From positions 58,639 to 122,638 of the forward strand of contig JAJEKB010020927.1 in assembly GCA_022393335.1 (NCBI GenBank): DNA of 64,000 nucleotides. The letters are read 5' to 3'. Under the pieces are notes generated by a model. The model ran no database searches. It saw only the letters and a program-made list of their open reading frames with translations, and had not been told where the DNA came from. Made by a program: the position numbers and the translations under genes. The stretch comes from Macrotrachela quadricornifera. Taxonomy: Eukaryota; Rotifera; Eurotatoria; Philodinida; Philodinidae. Positions 37,372 through 50,052 of the stretch are shown piece after piece. Each line of letters opens with the position of its first letter. The first letter of the stretch is position 1.

Positions 37372-38372
37372 ACTGAGTCTTCATTTTTTTTTCATCTCAC
37401 ATATAATTTGCTTAATTTTCTTGAACAAACTTCTGAGATTAAATTTTATGTATGATTTTGTAGAGAATTTCGTGATGCTCCTATAAAAAAAGAAATGTAT
37501 TCTAGGGACCTAGGGGACAGGAGTCAAGCAAAAATGCTGAGGTACAGTTCACAGCTAATTTTTCTGTTTTGTGATCCTTTCTCTCTAAGTTCATAACTTT
37601 CTTACTCTGTAATTTAGTAGAATCAAGTGAAAGCCAATTTGTAGAGCGCATGTTACTGTACCTTTTGATAATAGAGACAAATTTACCAACATCTATTTTG
37701 CTATAGAAAAAGTTATTACATAAAGTGAGTCAATATTTTCGGACCATCATTTATACGCAAGAGCATGGATAGAATTAGCTAAAAGATTTTAGAAGGAAAG
37801 GAACTCATGAAAAAGCATTAGTAGTATCAGACGTGATGAAAATAGAAAGGCAAAGAGAACAAAAGAATCTATTTGAATATACTAGAAAATGTAACAGATC
37901 CAAGCACAACACTAGAAAGAAAAAGGCATAGATGAAGCATGTATCTATGTGTTGATATGACGCTATATCGGTGTATAAGAAAAGAAAGAATAATAGTAAG
38001 AGACATCGATAATACCACTGCGTAACGATGCGAAGTTAGTATGAATGAATCACTTGTTTCGCCTGCTTTTTGAAGACGAAGAAAGAATGAGTTACAACTG
38101 AAATGTAATAGTGATGTTTAGAGAGTTTTTAAAAAATGAGAAACAATAATAAGGGTATAACTAGTATTGAGAGTCATACTACTATAATTTCAGGTTTTTC
38201 GATTAGAAAAGGTCTATTTTGAGATATAGCGTTTTAATTTTTATAAAATTTGGCTGAAGATCGTCGAATTCAAGGAATCTGAATTGCAAAGTTAGTTTTC
38301 AGAATTTTTAGACTTATGAATCTCACTAAAGGAAGGTTATTCTTACTGAAAACTTTGATTGTACTATCATAG

Positions 38373-38457
38373 GGGCAAAACATAGCGTTGTCCGCAGGGA
38401 AGAGAAGCTTTTCAAGGATCCTCTTTCGTATGGCACGAAGAACACCATGTTTTGCCC
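38373..38457. mobile_element. 85-bp palindromic element with 11-bp TIRs
   Basis: GGGCAAAACAT (38373-38383) and ATGTTTTGCCC (38447-38457) are exact complements. The interior is locally GC-richer than its surroundings. It could be a tiny non-autonomous element or a hairpin-forming remnant. Confidence 0.55.
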
Positions 38458-40716
38458 GTAAAATAATAGAGAAAATCATTGTTGAAGTGTGATTCAGTGA
38501 GAAGAAGATGAGTAGTATGGCTTTCATTAGTAGTTATATCCTCATTTTTTATCTAAATTTTCATAATTCTATATTGGACGCAACACTTTCTCAGCGTCTT
38601 TAAACAGAATTTGGCGTTCGGTAGCTGCACTTAGCCCCTTGGTTAAAGCTCATGAGGTATACATTTGCATAATTATTTACATTGCAATGGAAAAATGGTC
38701 AGAACTGAAATGATAAAATATTGAATAAACTTAAAAATATGAAGATTCTCCACTTCAACTTTTCTTATACTTTAGTAATATTCAGATTGACGAATCCATT
38801 AGATCAATTTTGAATCCGAATATTTAGATTTTGTACATACCTAGTAAAATATAAGCTGACTTCAAAGGCTTTTTCTTTCTCAAATTATGGGATCCTTAAA
38901 GAACACGACTGCTACCTATTGTAATTATGTACTAACAAGAGCAATTTTGACATGAATGATACTTAGCAAAAATCGAAACTGAGGTTAATTATCGAATAAT
39001 TCGAATCGAGTTTTACTTATTCACTCCTACTTCTGGTAATTTCCATGAGCGGTTATGATGGAGTATAAACATATGGACTTTCAGATGTATAGCTTTTAAA
39101 ACAACTACGATTCAGGAGGAAGAGAAACTTTTGGACAGCACTGCAAGATGTATGGTGTTGATGAATTCTGAAAAATAATATTAGATTTGTGATACTGTTT
39201 TTATTTAATGAGAAACTGTCTGATGAGAGAACTGTCCAAGGTAATACTCTCGTATGTTCTTCATTCGCATGCCACTTGATAGAGGACTTCGAGTTAGTAG
39301 AAGGCCTAAACTCAGTCAGATAAAGTCTTATACACTTGAGATTTTCAGCTGTAGCTCACAACTACCACTAACTAGGAAGGAAGTTTTAGAATTCTATCTC
39401 CTTCCATCTTCAAATTATCAAAGTTTTCCCCAAAATGTGAGGAAGCTTGCATGTTGTTGAATTCGATTCTGTCTTTTTTGTACTAAAGATAGTTACACAT
39501 GTATTACTTCTTTTTATTTTTGAATGATGATTGTACTTTTTTAATCAAGAATATGTAATGTTGCTTAACTTCTTTTATTTTGCTTATGAATGAAAACTAT
39601 CAAAGTTTGATTTTGTTTGTTATCTTTGATTAAGTAAATAGTTGTCGTTCGAGATTAATCAGTTGGTACATACGTTGTATTCTTTTGTGAAAAGTGTTTT
39701 TGATTTAGTAATAACGAAAGTATTCTTCTGATGTGAGAGATTTTTAGATGGTAAAATAGATACAATGTGCATTTTAAGAATGGACGGCTAATTATCTCAC
39801 GCAAACTTTTTTCATATCAATTGTGAAAGTTCTACTCGATGAATGTGTGCTTTGATTTGAGAAAACTTATGTTTTTCTAATTCTTACTAGAATTCTCATA
39901 GATCGACAAGAGAAGCAAGTAAAGTTTTTAAATCATTTTTCCTTGTCACCGGTAGTGGTGAGCCAGTAGGGCTGAATTTTGAGTTTTTTAATTTTTCGTA
40001 GGGTAAAGCTCGAGGTCTTATATCATATGACATGGAGGTGAAACAAATATGAACGTATCACCTAGGACGGTTCTCTCATAGTTTACCACTTATTTATTTG
40101 TGTCATTTTCAACTCAATAAAAGAGAGATTTTAATCCTGTAAAGGGTATGTTTTCATTGTTTCGATAATGAAAACGTGTTATCTCTACTCCCCATAAAGA
40201 AACCAATATGAAATTCATCTTATAGTTCAAAAAATATATTTATAACGAAACTTTATGTTCATAGAAATGTTTGATTTATTAAGTTACACAAAAGAAAAAA
40301 TACTTTGTTTCAAGACATAAAAAAATAAAAGATTTTACAGTTAAATCTTTATCGATTATTATCAGTCTAGATAAGGTCTCCAATGAAAATACTTATGATT
40401 CTCTACATATTATATTTTCTCTTCTTTCTATTCATTAATCCTAGTTAAATATCATTTGTATTACGTATGATCATTTATATAGTATTAATATTCGAATGTT
40501 ATATTATTTTACCGACGAACTATTTCTTTGAAGGAATTACTTTGTCCTTTTGATTTTTTTTATTGTTTTAACAAGAGTTGAATCATGTCTTTTAGAAACA
40601 AAAAAAAAGTTCATGCTAAACTAATTGTTCAGCAGGTCCAAGTACATGAAAAAAAGAAAAAGACTTATGAATTCAGGAATATATCAAAAACTTACAAGGA
40701 AAATAAATGAAATAGT

Positions 40717-41030
40717 GAATTGTTTTGATTTCTAACTTAGTGCATTAGATGAATCTCAGTGAGATATGAAAAAACCCAAAAATATAAAGGCCTATAGGTT
40801 TTCTCTTCAGAGTAAAAGTTCTAGTTACAAATAGGTGTATCCATGGGTAATATTTCATATAGAAATACCATCACTCTACTTGTTAATGTATATCGGACTA
40901 TGGGATAAAAGTCTAGTAAAACGGCTATAATTCTGAAGGGAAAACCTATGGACCTTTATATTTTTGAGGTTTTTCATATCTTACTGAGGTTTATCTAATG
41001 CACTGAGTTCGAAATAAGAAACGATTAACC
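40717..41030. mobile_element. Fold-back element, arms ~94 bp, spacer ~125 bp
   Basis: 40717-40810 and 40937-41030 are reverse complements with roughly one mismatch in six. The best match is TGCATTAGAT..GAGATATGAAAAA..AATATAAAGG..CTATAGGTTTTC on the left against its complement on the right. No coding capacity. Part of the right arm and flank resembles 31560-31640, so a dispersed family is likely. Confidence 0.75.
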
Positions 41031-42442
41031 ACTTTGGGTATTCCCCTCGTTAGCTATTTGCTGCATGTAAAAAGAAACTGCACTCAATCGATACCTCGAG
41101 AACTTTTCGCTATTGCTCATAAAGAAAAAATCGAAGACAAAATTTATAATTATTTTTCGATTGATGTATTTTTTTTGTATGCTGTTGTCCTTGGATATTT
41201 ATTAGTTGATAAATATTCATGATGTATGATTTACCTTTTTTCTGGAAAAGCAAAATATTATATTACAATCAACTTCTTTTAATATCTTACGAATGATGAG
41301 GCAGTTGTGAATTTAAAGAGCTGTGTTATGGACAATGATCTTCCATTTAAAAAGATTCTTTTCGATTTTTCTCAGCAGAAAAGACACAAAAAATGAACTG
41401 ATATTATCTTTTGATGCGTTTCAAAATACGTTTTCTGACTATGATACACTTCTTCTCAGCTGAAGCGTGCTTCTCTACACATTATCAAAATTCTCAATTC
41501 GTCGCTATACTAAAATGCTTTGTTGACGAAAACTTTTGCCACTCATTGATTATTAAGAAAAATCTTTCGACTAACAATGTACTTATCGTAGTATTAATAC
41601 TACAATCGTCTTAAAATATAAGTAAATTAATGATTTTCAAATGACTGTTGATATAAATAATAGAGAACCTGTGATTTCCAAAAACTGACAAAAAAATAAT
41701 TGGTCAGCAATTAGCACATTATGTAAGTTCCTTATGAACGTTTTGAAAACAATATGTTGAAGGCATTTCCCATTCTTTTTTGATCTATGCACAATTGCCA
41801 TCTCTAACTTATTGTATACGAGAATTGAAGAGGTTTTTCGAAGACATCAAATTTTGACGAATTGATCATGGTACAATTGAAAACAAATATATAAAGTGGT
41901 AAACCGCTACGTTCATTCATATAGTAATACTTACCTACTTAGATTAAAATATGCAAAACCACTACAGTAAGTTTTCCGACTACAGAGCCGCGATCTCTTT
42001 GAAACAAAAAATAAACATTATCATTTGGCTGATAGATGATCTGTTTGAAGAAAATAATATGTCCATTGATTCTTTGAGAAAAAAGATATCTATGTTTCTA
42101 TCTATACAAGATCAGTTGACGATCCAGAATAAAATTTGACATTCTCTTTTTATATTGTTATCTGTCAAAATCTTATAAATCGCCATTTGAATAGTCTAAT
42201 ATATAAGGGCTGTCGCCAATTTACTCTGCATTCGATAGAAAACCAACAGATAATATTGATATTTCGGTCGACACAGCTCATAAAAAATTGGATGAGCACA
42301 TTCTTCAAATATTTTTCTTTATTCACATTTATTATTTACCTACCTCTCTTTGTAGATTGTATAAACAATAAGTAGTTTTGCTGTGTAATTATTTTTGCTT
42401 TTTTGTCTAATGTTCTTATTTCTGATGATTTCGTATTAAGAA

Positions 42443-43258
42443 TCAGGGTGAGAAAGGCCGATTTCTCGCCTCCGTCAGAATTGATTTATTTCTATTACAT
42501 GGGAATAAGGCATTGTTTCTGATCACTTTTTTCAATTTTATTTTGCAAAAAACGACACTCATGATTTTTGTGCCTAGGATTCCCCTCAAGTATCATGGAA
42601 GAAAATTCTTTTTCATGAGTAAAAACCAGTTGCGCTTGTAGATTTAGGGANNNNNNNNNNNNNNNNNNNNNNNNNNNNNNNNNNNNNNNNNNNNNNNNNN
42701 NNNNNNNNNNNNNNNNNNNNNNNNNNNNNNNNNNNNNNNNNNNNNNNNNNNNNNNNNNNNNNNNNNNNNNNNNNNNNNNNNNNNNNNNNNNNNNNNNNNN
42801 NNNNNNNNNNNNNNNNNNNNNNNNNNNNNNNNNNNNNNNNNNNNNNNNNNNNNNNNNNNNNNNNNNNNNNNNNNNNNNNNNNNNNNNNNNNNNNNNNNNN
42901 NNNNNNNNNNNNNNNNNNNNNNNNNNNNNNNNNNNNNNNNNNNNNNNNNNNNNNNNNNNNNNNNNNNNNNNNNNNNNNNNNNNNNNNNNNNNNNNNNNNN
43001 NNNNNNNNNNNNNNNNNNNNNNNNNNNNNNNNNNNNNNNNNNNNNNNNNNTCCCTAAATCTACAAGCGCAACTGGTTTTTACTCATGAAAAAGAATTCTC
43101 TTCCATGATACTTGAGGGGAATCTCAGGCACAAAAATCATGAGTGTCGTTTTTTGCAAAATGAAATTGAAAAAAGTGATGAGGAACAATGCCTTATTCCA
43201 ATGTAATAGAAATAAATCAATTCTGATGGGAGCGAAAAATTGCTCTTACCCACCCTGA
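42443..43258. mobile_element. Large inverted repeat (208-bp arms) with assembly gap at centre
   Basis: 42443-42650 and 43051-43258 are near-identical reverse complements. They begin TCAGGGTG and run to the gap with GATTTAGGGA on the left and TCCCTAAATC on the right. A few substitutions show that the arms are two real copies rather than one read placed twice. The termini are diverged near TCAGGGTG-AGAAAGG versus its partner. No target duplication seen. The missing centre may hold a transposase, a short loop or nothing. Confidence 0.85.
42651..43050. other. Assembly gap (400 N)
   Basis: Exactly 400 N, the same length as the gap in HECTD1, hence a placeholder. Both edges are the inner ends of an inverted repeat, so a hairpin probably stopped assembly here. 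Confidence 0.98.
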
Positions 43259-44076
43259 CCCTTTATACACCTGCATAGTTTTGATAAGCTTTTCTTGAAT
43301 AAGGAAAAAATGAGCTGTATATTTGCATTATGCCCTTATGTGTTATATTACCATTGATTCATGCAAGGCAATAGTCATCAAAGACAAATCTGAAAGGATT
43401 TATCTTTTCTATGAAAAGATAAAGGAATATTATTCGTTATATTTTACCGTAAGCGTTGATATGTGAGTAAATAAAGCATAAAAAATATTAACATCCAATG
43501 GGTTTATATCACAAGTCCATATATTTCGAGCAAGGTTAATATTTCTTTAGCTGTTGAAAATTTTTTTCTACGTTTCTAAGCGGTTTTTTTTTATTGTTTA
43601 GTCATCATCATTGCATTTTACCTTACTGTTCTTAACGAAATTTCATCACTCGAATGTTGTCACACATAGAACGAAGCATTAAAATTGCATACTTATTCTT
43701 TCTCTCCCTCTTTCTGCTTTAAATCAATATTGACTAAGAAATGATGCAGTTAAAATACATTTTACAGCCTCACTCTTTCAACGCGTTGGTCTTTATTCGT
43801 AAGTATTATATTTTACATAAAGAAAAAGAAAAAGAAAAAAGAAAGAATTTTTTTCTTGTAACACCAATGTAACGCTAAATAGCATTCGAGATTGATGTAT
43901 ACATAGGTGCTCCTTTTCTTATTTCTTTTCCAAGCAGATAAGATATCTGTTTTTTTTTGTTCGTTGATAAAAGTCATGTTATATAAATTTATAAAAGAAG
44001 TTTTTGAGTCCATTTTTCACTGTGTAAAGTTCTTATATACGTTTCCATTTCTTTATTGGTTGCTATAGAACTGAAA

Positions 44077-45998
44077 ATGCTGTCAACACATATAGATTCA
44101 GCTATACAAACGGATATATTACCAACACAAAATATAGGACCGTTAGATCACAATCAACCACAAATATTTTCGATACTGACGCCTTCAAATAGCCCTTCAT
44201 CGGTAGAAGAACATCGCCGAAAAAAGACAACGAAATTGGAGGGGACTATCCCTGTAATGATTAATCCACCGATCACAAGGATTCCTACAGATGTAGCTTT
44301 TGTTGCGCCTCAGCATTGTTCAACGACGTTGCCAGACTCTATAACATCCTTCGTATCCACAGGTCTTATGAATGATCATGCAGTGCCGTTGAGATTTTAT
44401 ATAGGACGTAACTCGTATGATGCGAATAATAATATCGATCATAATCAAATTTCATTATCTTCTATGGCTTTGAATTCTTCATTAACATCTCAAACTCAAC
44501 AAAACACTTCATGGCTTGCTAACTCTTTGCCAGGCGTTAATGTAAATTCGATGCCACAAATGGTCGTAAAACCGCAGGTTTTTGGAATAAATCACTTGTT
44601 AAATAATAACGGTAGTGAGAGGGCCGTGTCAGTACCTTTCACACAGCAAAACGAGTATAAACATCTTAATTCATCATTTACCTCTATGGATCAAGGAAAT
44701 CTGTTAAATCATTTTCACCCTTTTCCATCAGCGTTATCTTCAACATCTGTATCTAAAAGTCTAACAACAAAGCCGAAGCGAAGTAAGAAAAAACTATATC
44801 GCACAGATATAAGACACAAAATAATTTATTATCGTATTAAGAGTATTCTAAAAAGGTGCACGTGTCTGCTCCTGCCGAACAACAACCAACACAACGAATC
44901 TCTCAAAGTCCTACAGTGTTTACACAACCTATAGCTGCAAATGGTTTGCCATCTATAATACCAGCCTCTATTACTGTGACGCCTATTAAATCCGGAGAAC
45001 ATCCATTTCTGATGGACGTATCCACAACATCAAATTTCAAGCCATTAACACCACCTGCTTCAATAAGTTCAATAAGGTCTCCGCCGACCAATATTAATAA
45101 TGAGTCTTCTTTAATACCAGTCCAACAGCATCTACTGCCACTGACTACAACCAATATCACTGAATTAAATTCTAGATCAAGACAATATTTTCACGATCAC
45201 GGTTTTTTCCATACGCAAAAAACGACTGACGGTTCATCCACAAGTAATTTATCATACAATTTTCATGCTTTATTAGCCTCTGCTCGTCATTCAAGCTGTT
45301 TGATTCCGTCCAATTTGATATCTACCAACATTCTACCGATGACTTATTCTTCTACTTTATCTGGAAATACCGCTGCTAACCATTTAGTGTCAATATCAGA
45401 TGACACGAAAAAAGAAAGAAAAAAACGAGGAAAAGGTGCCCCAAAAATTAAAGTTGTACAAAGTTCTATAAGACAAATACAGACAGATGAGCAACTTTCG
45501 ACTTCTAAAACACGAACAATAGATATATCTGCTACTACTAAGAAACGAAAACGGAAGAGTTCAAATACGAAAGATATTCAAACAAAAAAGCGACTACGGC
45601 GTCTTGTACGTCGAAAACAATTGGCTGTTCTTAAATTCATTATGAGAAAACGAAAACAACAAAAATTAGAACGCGTATCGATCGCAAAATCTCCTGAAGT
45701 AAAAGCCGAACAGGTGGTACCAAAACTAGTTAGTACTCACATGATAAAACCAAATAATATGGAGATAAATTTGCCAGATATTATTGCAACAAATTTGAAA
45801 ATTTCCTTTGATGCAGCTCAAAACATCGAATCGATTTCCGTTTATTACCATCAGCGACGCAAACCTGACATTATTAACGGAACTTCTTCTAAATCAACAC
45901 TTAATACCGACAATAAACTGGGCTTATTGATTGAAGCAGTCGAGTTCATCGAAACATTACAGGAGAGCTCAAAGCTCGCACTGTCTTCAGTGGGATGA
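44077..45998 (+). CDS. Basic Ser/Thr/Asn-rich, probably nuclear protein
   Basis: Two long overlapping frames become one 620-residue protein when a 59-bp intron (44783-44841, GTAAGA..TTAAG) is removed: exons 44077-44782 and 44842-45998. The start ATG follows a CTATAG acceptor-like site. Residues 1-400 are low-complexity (Ser, Thr, Asn, Pro, Gln). Three basic clusters follow: KKERKKRGKGAPKIK, TKKRKRKSS and KKRLRRLVRRKQLAVLKFIM, the last amphipathic and able to bind nucleic acid or act as a localisation signal. The C-terminal 100 residues look folded (INLPDIIATNLKISFDAAQN; LGLLIEAVEFIETLQESSKL), the latter a leucine-rich helix typical of protein-protein contact. No family is recognised; a transcription or chromatin role is inference. 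Codon choice is less AT-biased than in HECTD1 and the gene sits alone in repeat-rich DNA. Confidence 0.7.
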
Positions 45999-48900
45999 AG
46001 AACGCAATAGTAAGGAAACTTACCCATAATTTTTGATGGTTCAAATTTTGTTTGACCTTAAATCAAAAAAAAAAGTTGTGTTTTATGCACGTATTTCAAA
46101 AAAGCAAATAATTATCTTTCGTATTTTATGATCCTAGAGTTCTAATTAGCCTTAATTTATTCAAACAACGACTATCGATCGTTGGATCAACAACAAACCT
46201 TTGCACAATCTGTACCATTAAAAAAAGGTATTGAAGATTCTCAATTTATTTGAACTTCATGTGAAAAATGATGTTTATGGATAAACATGAGTTTCGAAGT
46301 AGAAAACACATTGAAATATCCTTGAGATATACAAAAAAATGCGCACGAACATATTATAGGAAATGTTAAGAATAGATAGAATTAGAATATATATTATATT
46401 GTATATATCATCTATGTAGAATAACACATGAGCAAGTCAATAAGAAAATGTATCATTAGCCAATATGACAAATCCAAAATATCGAAAAATAATTTCTATT
46501 CTACTATTGGAGGCTCATTAAATTAGTATAATTTTTGTTATTATTGAGTAGAATATTTGTGTCAAGATTTGAAAGGATAATACGTGATACAATAGTAGCC
46601 GTCGCCTGAATGAAATCTTCTCATTTTATGTGGTACTGAAAAGCAGAAAGTTCATTCATCACAACAAGATGCTCAGCAAGAAAGATTTTATTGTATGATT
46701 TAGCTGAAATATAAAACTTTTATTTGTTACACTTCCTTACAGAACTGGTATTTTTCTTATAAAGTTGATTGTTTAAATTTCCAGTTAAAGGAAATCGTTT
46801 TAGACACTTCAATTCATCCGGAAACCTTTAAAAAATCCTAGGATCTTATTGGTTATACGCCATCACTTTTGAAAAATTTCAGAGTCGACTTTTATTGATT
46901 AACGGCAGTTACCGAGATTTACTTTTTTGAGTTTTATTTCTTCTACAGGATTTATTTATTTAATAGAGATTTCTTGGGATTTATTAACTGTATCAAGATT
47001 TTCGTGCACCCGTACTCGACTGTTGCTTGCTCGCCCTCACCCTCACCCGCATGATCGTGCAGGCTTTATTTTAAAACGCATATGGATTTATTAAAAATCT
47101 CCAATAAATCCAAAAAAAAAATCCCATAACTGCTGCTACTGAATAAAAGTCGATTTTAAATTTTTTGAAAAATGATGGCGAATAATCAACAAGATTCAAA
47201 TCCCGTATGTCATACAATTTTCGATATGAGCCCATGTTCTCAAAAGAATCTTCCTCGTTTGCTCTCTTCCAAGATTACTGGGGAGCGACTGATTCGAAAA
47301 ATTTTATAATTGTCGAGACAAGTCGATTCCATTGAGTAGAGCAAAGAACATCAAAGCATCGAAAGTATCAAGTGTATTCCTTCGCGGGATACTAGGGTTG
47401 GAAGAACTAAACATGCCTTCTCTTTATCGGTTCACTCTCTTAACTTCAATACATCAGATAATGGAGAGAATCTTGATAGAGATAGTGGACTTTATTTTAG
47501 TTTCTTTATATCATTTTATTTGCATAGCAGGGGTGGCACGAGCATGAAGGTCGATGTCTCCCCACTTCTAAAGAATCGTAGACAACTTTATCTTATTTCT
47601 GAGAATTATTTTTCTTTTTTGAAGAAAGCCCTTTCCTCTGCTCTGATCTCTTGTCGTCACTTTTGTTACATAGAAATATCAAATTTTTGAAAGCATTTCC
47701 AATTATCCATTGTGCTGATTAAAGGTTTTTGACTGAACCGACCAAACCTAGTGTGCCAATTTATTCTCAAATAATGAATAACAGGCATACAAAACATTCT
47801 TTGGTACTAGAAAAAGAAAGCTTTAGTTAAATCGATGTACTGCGTTTAAAAAATGAGAGTCATGCTTTACCATTTTTTTGTCGAAAACCTCATTTTTCAA
47901 ATATACTAAAACATTATGAGGAATTTTATATTTTCCGATGAAAATGTTTGATCTTATCACATTTTTTAATTTTGGAAGCTATACATCAATTTATGAAACA
48001 TGCATAGTATTAAGGCAACGTCGAACTGATTATACACCAAAGAAAACAAGAATGCAAGGTCCAAAAGTTCTGTACCCGGAGAGATCAGAGGTTCTTTTAA
48101 GTCTCTCTTACCAAACAAACTTCTTTATTTTAAAGAAGAATCTATTGACCGAAATTTTGTTAAATTTTATGTTCTTGTGCCAAACTAAAAGATCCATCTA
48201 TGACCATAGCCAACAAAAAATTGGTATTATTTCAGCGACTCGAGAGGTATCCTCCACGATAAATGACAAGATTTATACGCGATTATTTGCAGACTATTGT
48301 ATGCACACCGTATTTAGACTGATTCGTAAAAGTTTTTCTACAATATACCTTCTCACCCTCTATTCGAACTAAGCTGTCTGCAATAGCAAGTTAAAGTACC
48401 TCGCAACAATATGTAATCAGCAGTTCCTCAAGGCTCTATTCAAAATTTCTAAATGTGCTATCTCGATTACTCATATGACCTAGAAAATTGTCCTCGGTTT
48501 CTTCCAATTTTTCGTTCTTTAAAATTTTTCTCTGTATTCATGTGAAGACTTACCGGTTTCTCCGGCGCAGTTGATAAAGGAATCCACAGTATTTATCAAA
48601 CTATTTTCTATGTTATCGCATGCATTTGTGAAAGATATGTCTACACCACATTTTTTCATAGCTCATATTGGCTTTTTCGTGAGTTGTTTGTCAGAAACTT
48701 TCATGCTTTTCGGCTATTTGTGATTTACCATTACTGTCATCAATGATCATTCTCCCTAATAGATATACTATCAGAAGAAAACAGCAGAGACTTGACCTTT
48801 GAAGTCTCACCAAGTCTTCGAACTATACCGTTTCATATATGTTGGAATCTGATGAAGTCATATAGAGTCCATGAAGTCTTTTAAAGTCTACCCAATAGTA

Positions 48901-50052
48901 CTCTTTGCAATCACGCTGTTCAGAATCAAGTCGAACTATACAATAGCTAACGATGAAACCACCCAAGATGTCCTCTTCCGTTTCGATTCATTGACATCTC
49001 ATTCGAACAAGTATATTGGGATAATAAAAGGCCTAAGGGGATTTTTACCCATGACTATTTCTTTAAAAGTTACGACCGTTTTACTAACTTTTCGACCTGA
49101 AATTTCGCCCATATATATGCTCAATAATCCTTAAAAAATCCTGAAAGCCTCAGCCAAAAACAATGCTTCTTTCTGAAGATAATGAATATTTAAGTGAGCT
49201 CAGTTTTTGTCATCTATCAGTTACAAACAACCATTTTTCAATGATATAATATCTTGAAAAAGAAACATTCTTTTTGATGGAAACTTCCACGATATTGTAA
49301 GGATTGTTGCAACAATATATGGGGGGAATTTCACATCGATAACTCAGTAAAATAGCCATAACTTTTTGACGAAAAAACCATGGATAGAAATTCCTTTACA
49401 GTTCACACTATCTCATTATACTTGATCGAATGCGACATAAATGAATTAAAAAGCGGAGAAGATATCTCGGATGGTTTCCTCATAAAGGAACGAATCCATG
49501 TTGTTATACTGTAATAGCAGGGTATCAAAACAGCAACGGTAGTAAAACGAACTTGAATTGGTTCAATTAAAATACCTAACAAAAAAAATTACAACTTCAC
49601 ACATTTAAGAGAGTGTCCATGTGACCAGTATCTAATTTAGTTGCTGAAAATTTGAGGCTTTGAAAACTGAATATGCCATTTTAAAGAGCACAAAAACTTA
49701 GCCCTATGTGCAAATTTTCACTTCTGTTGGACATAGATTTTTAGGATTTTCACGCATAAGGTGAATATTTACGTCTAATTTTGCGTTCAGAAATACGATG
49801 GCTAACCACTGAATGCAAGAATTTGCTCGAGCTCAAGTATTTGCTTAATGACGAAGAAACGAGACAAATTGTGTAATGATTACTGCAGTATTATGCATTG
49901 TAAATGCTATGAATAAAATAAAAAAGAATAAATGAGATGAAGAGTTGATAAAAAATGAAATTGATGAAATGAAATGGAATCCGGTGATATCTTCATAGTG
50001 ATCATCGAAATAATCTTGTCAATGAAGAGATGAATAATCTATTGGATCATTG
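45999..50052. other. 4-kb gene-free interval
   Basis: Contains one fold-back element at 46836-47203. An open frame of 144 codons at 47938-48372 has no motif and no splice partner. Phrases such as AAAATAGCCATAACTTTTTG (49352-49371) recall sequences near 31500 and 40920 and suggest degraded dispersed repeats. No gene supported. Confidence 0.5.
46836..47203. mobile_element. Fold-back MITE-like element, ~368 bp
   Basis: The left arm (about 46836-46965: GGATCTTATTGGTTATACGC, then GTCGACTTTTATTGATTAA) pairs with the right arm (about 47080-47203) read in reverse complement (GGATTTGAATCTTGTTGATT, then ATCGACTTTTATTCAGTAG), at about 75-80 percent by eye. The loop contains an unusually GC-rich stretch (GCTCGCCCTCACCCTCACCC near 47031-47050). 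No coding capacity. Confidence 0.7.

Larger units (their letters stand above)
36002..44076. other. 8-kb gene-poor interval with small inverted-repeat elements
   Basis: No gene could be assembled. Open frames of 60-80 codons (41034, 41411, 41951, 42136 on plus; 36692 and 43813 on minus) lack motifs and splice partners. The interval contains four palindromic elements annotated separately (37.2, 38.4, 40.7 and 42.4 kb) and the second assembly gap. Confidence 0.55.

Noticed and set aside
41951..42375. Two adjacent plus-strand open frames of 62 and 79 codons
   Set aside because: They look mildly protein-like (helical, charged) but cannot be joined by a plausible intron and show no family motif.
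44903..45160. 85-codon minus-strand frame
   Set aside because: Shadow of the plus-strand Ser/Thr-rich gene; glycine/valine-rich mirror with no motif.
47026..47052. CCCTCACCCTCACCC as telomere-like repeat
   Set aside because: Too short, not repeated further, and inside a fold-back element; not the telomere repeat type I would expect for bdelloids.
47938..48372. 144-codon plus-strand open frame
   Set aside because: No recognised motif, no splice partner, irregular composition and surrounded by repeat debris; could be a decayed element but not supportable as a gene.
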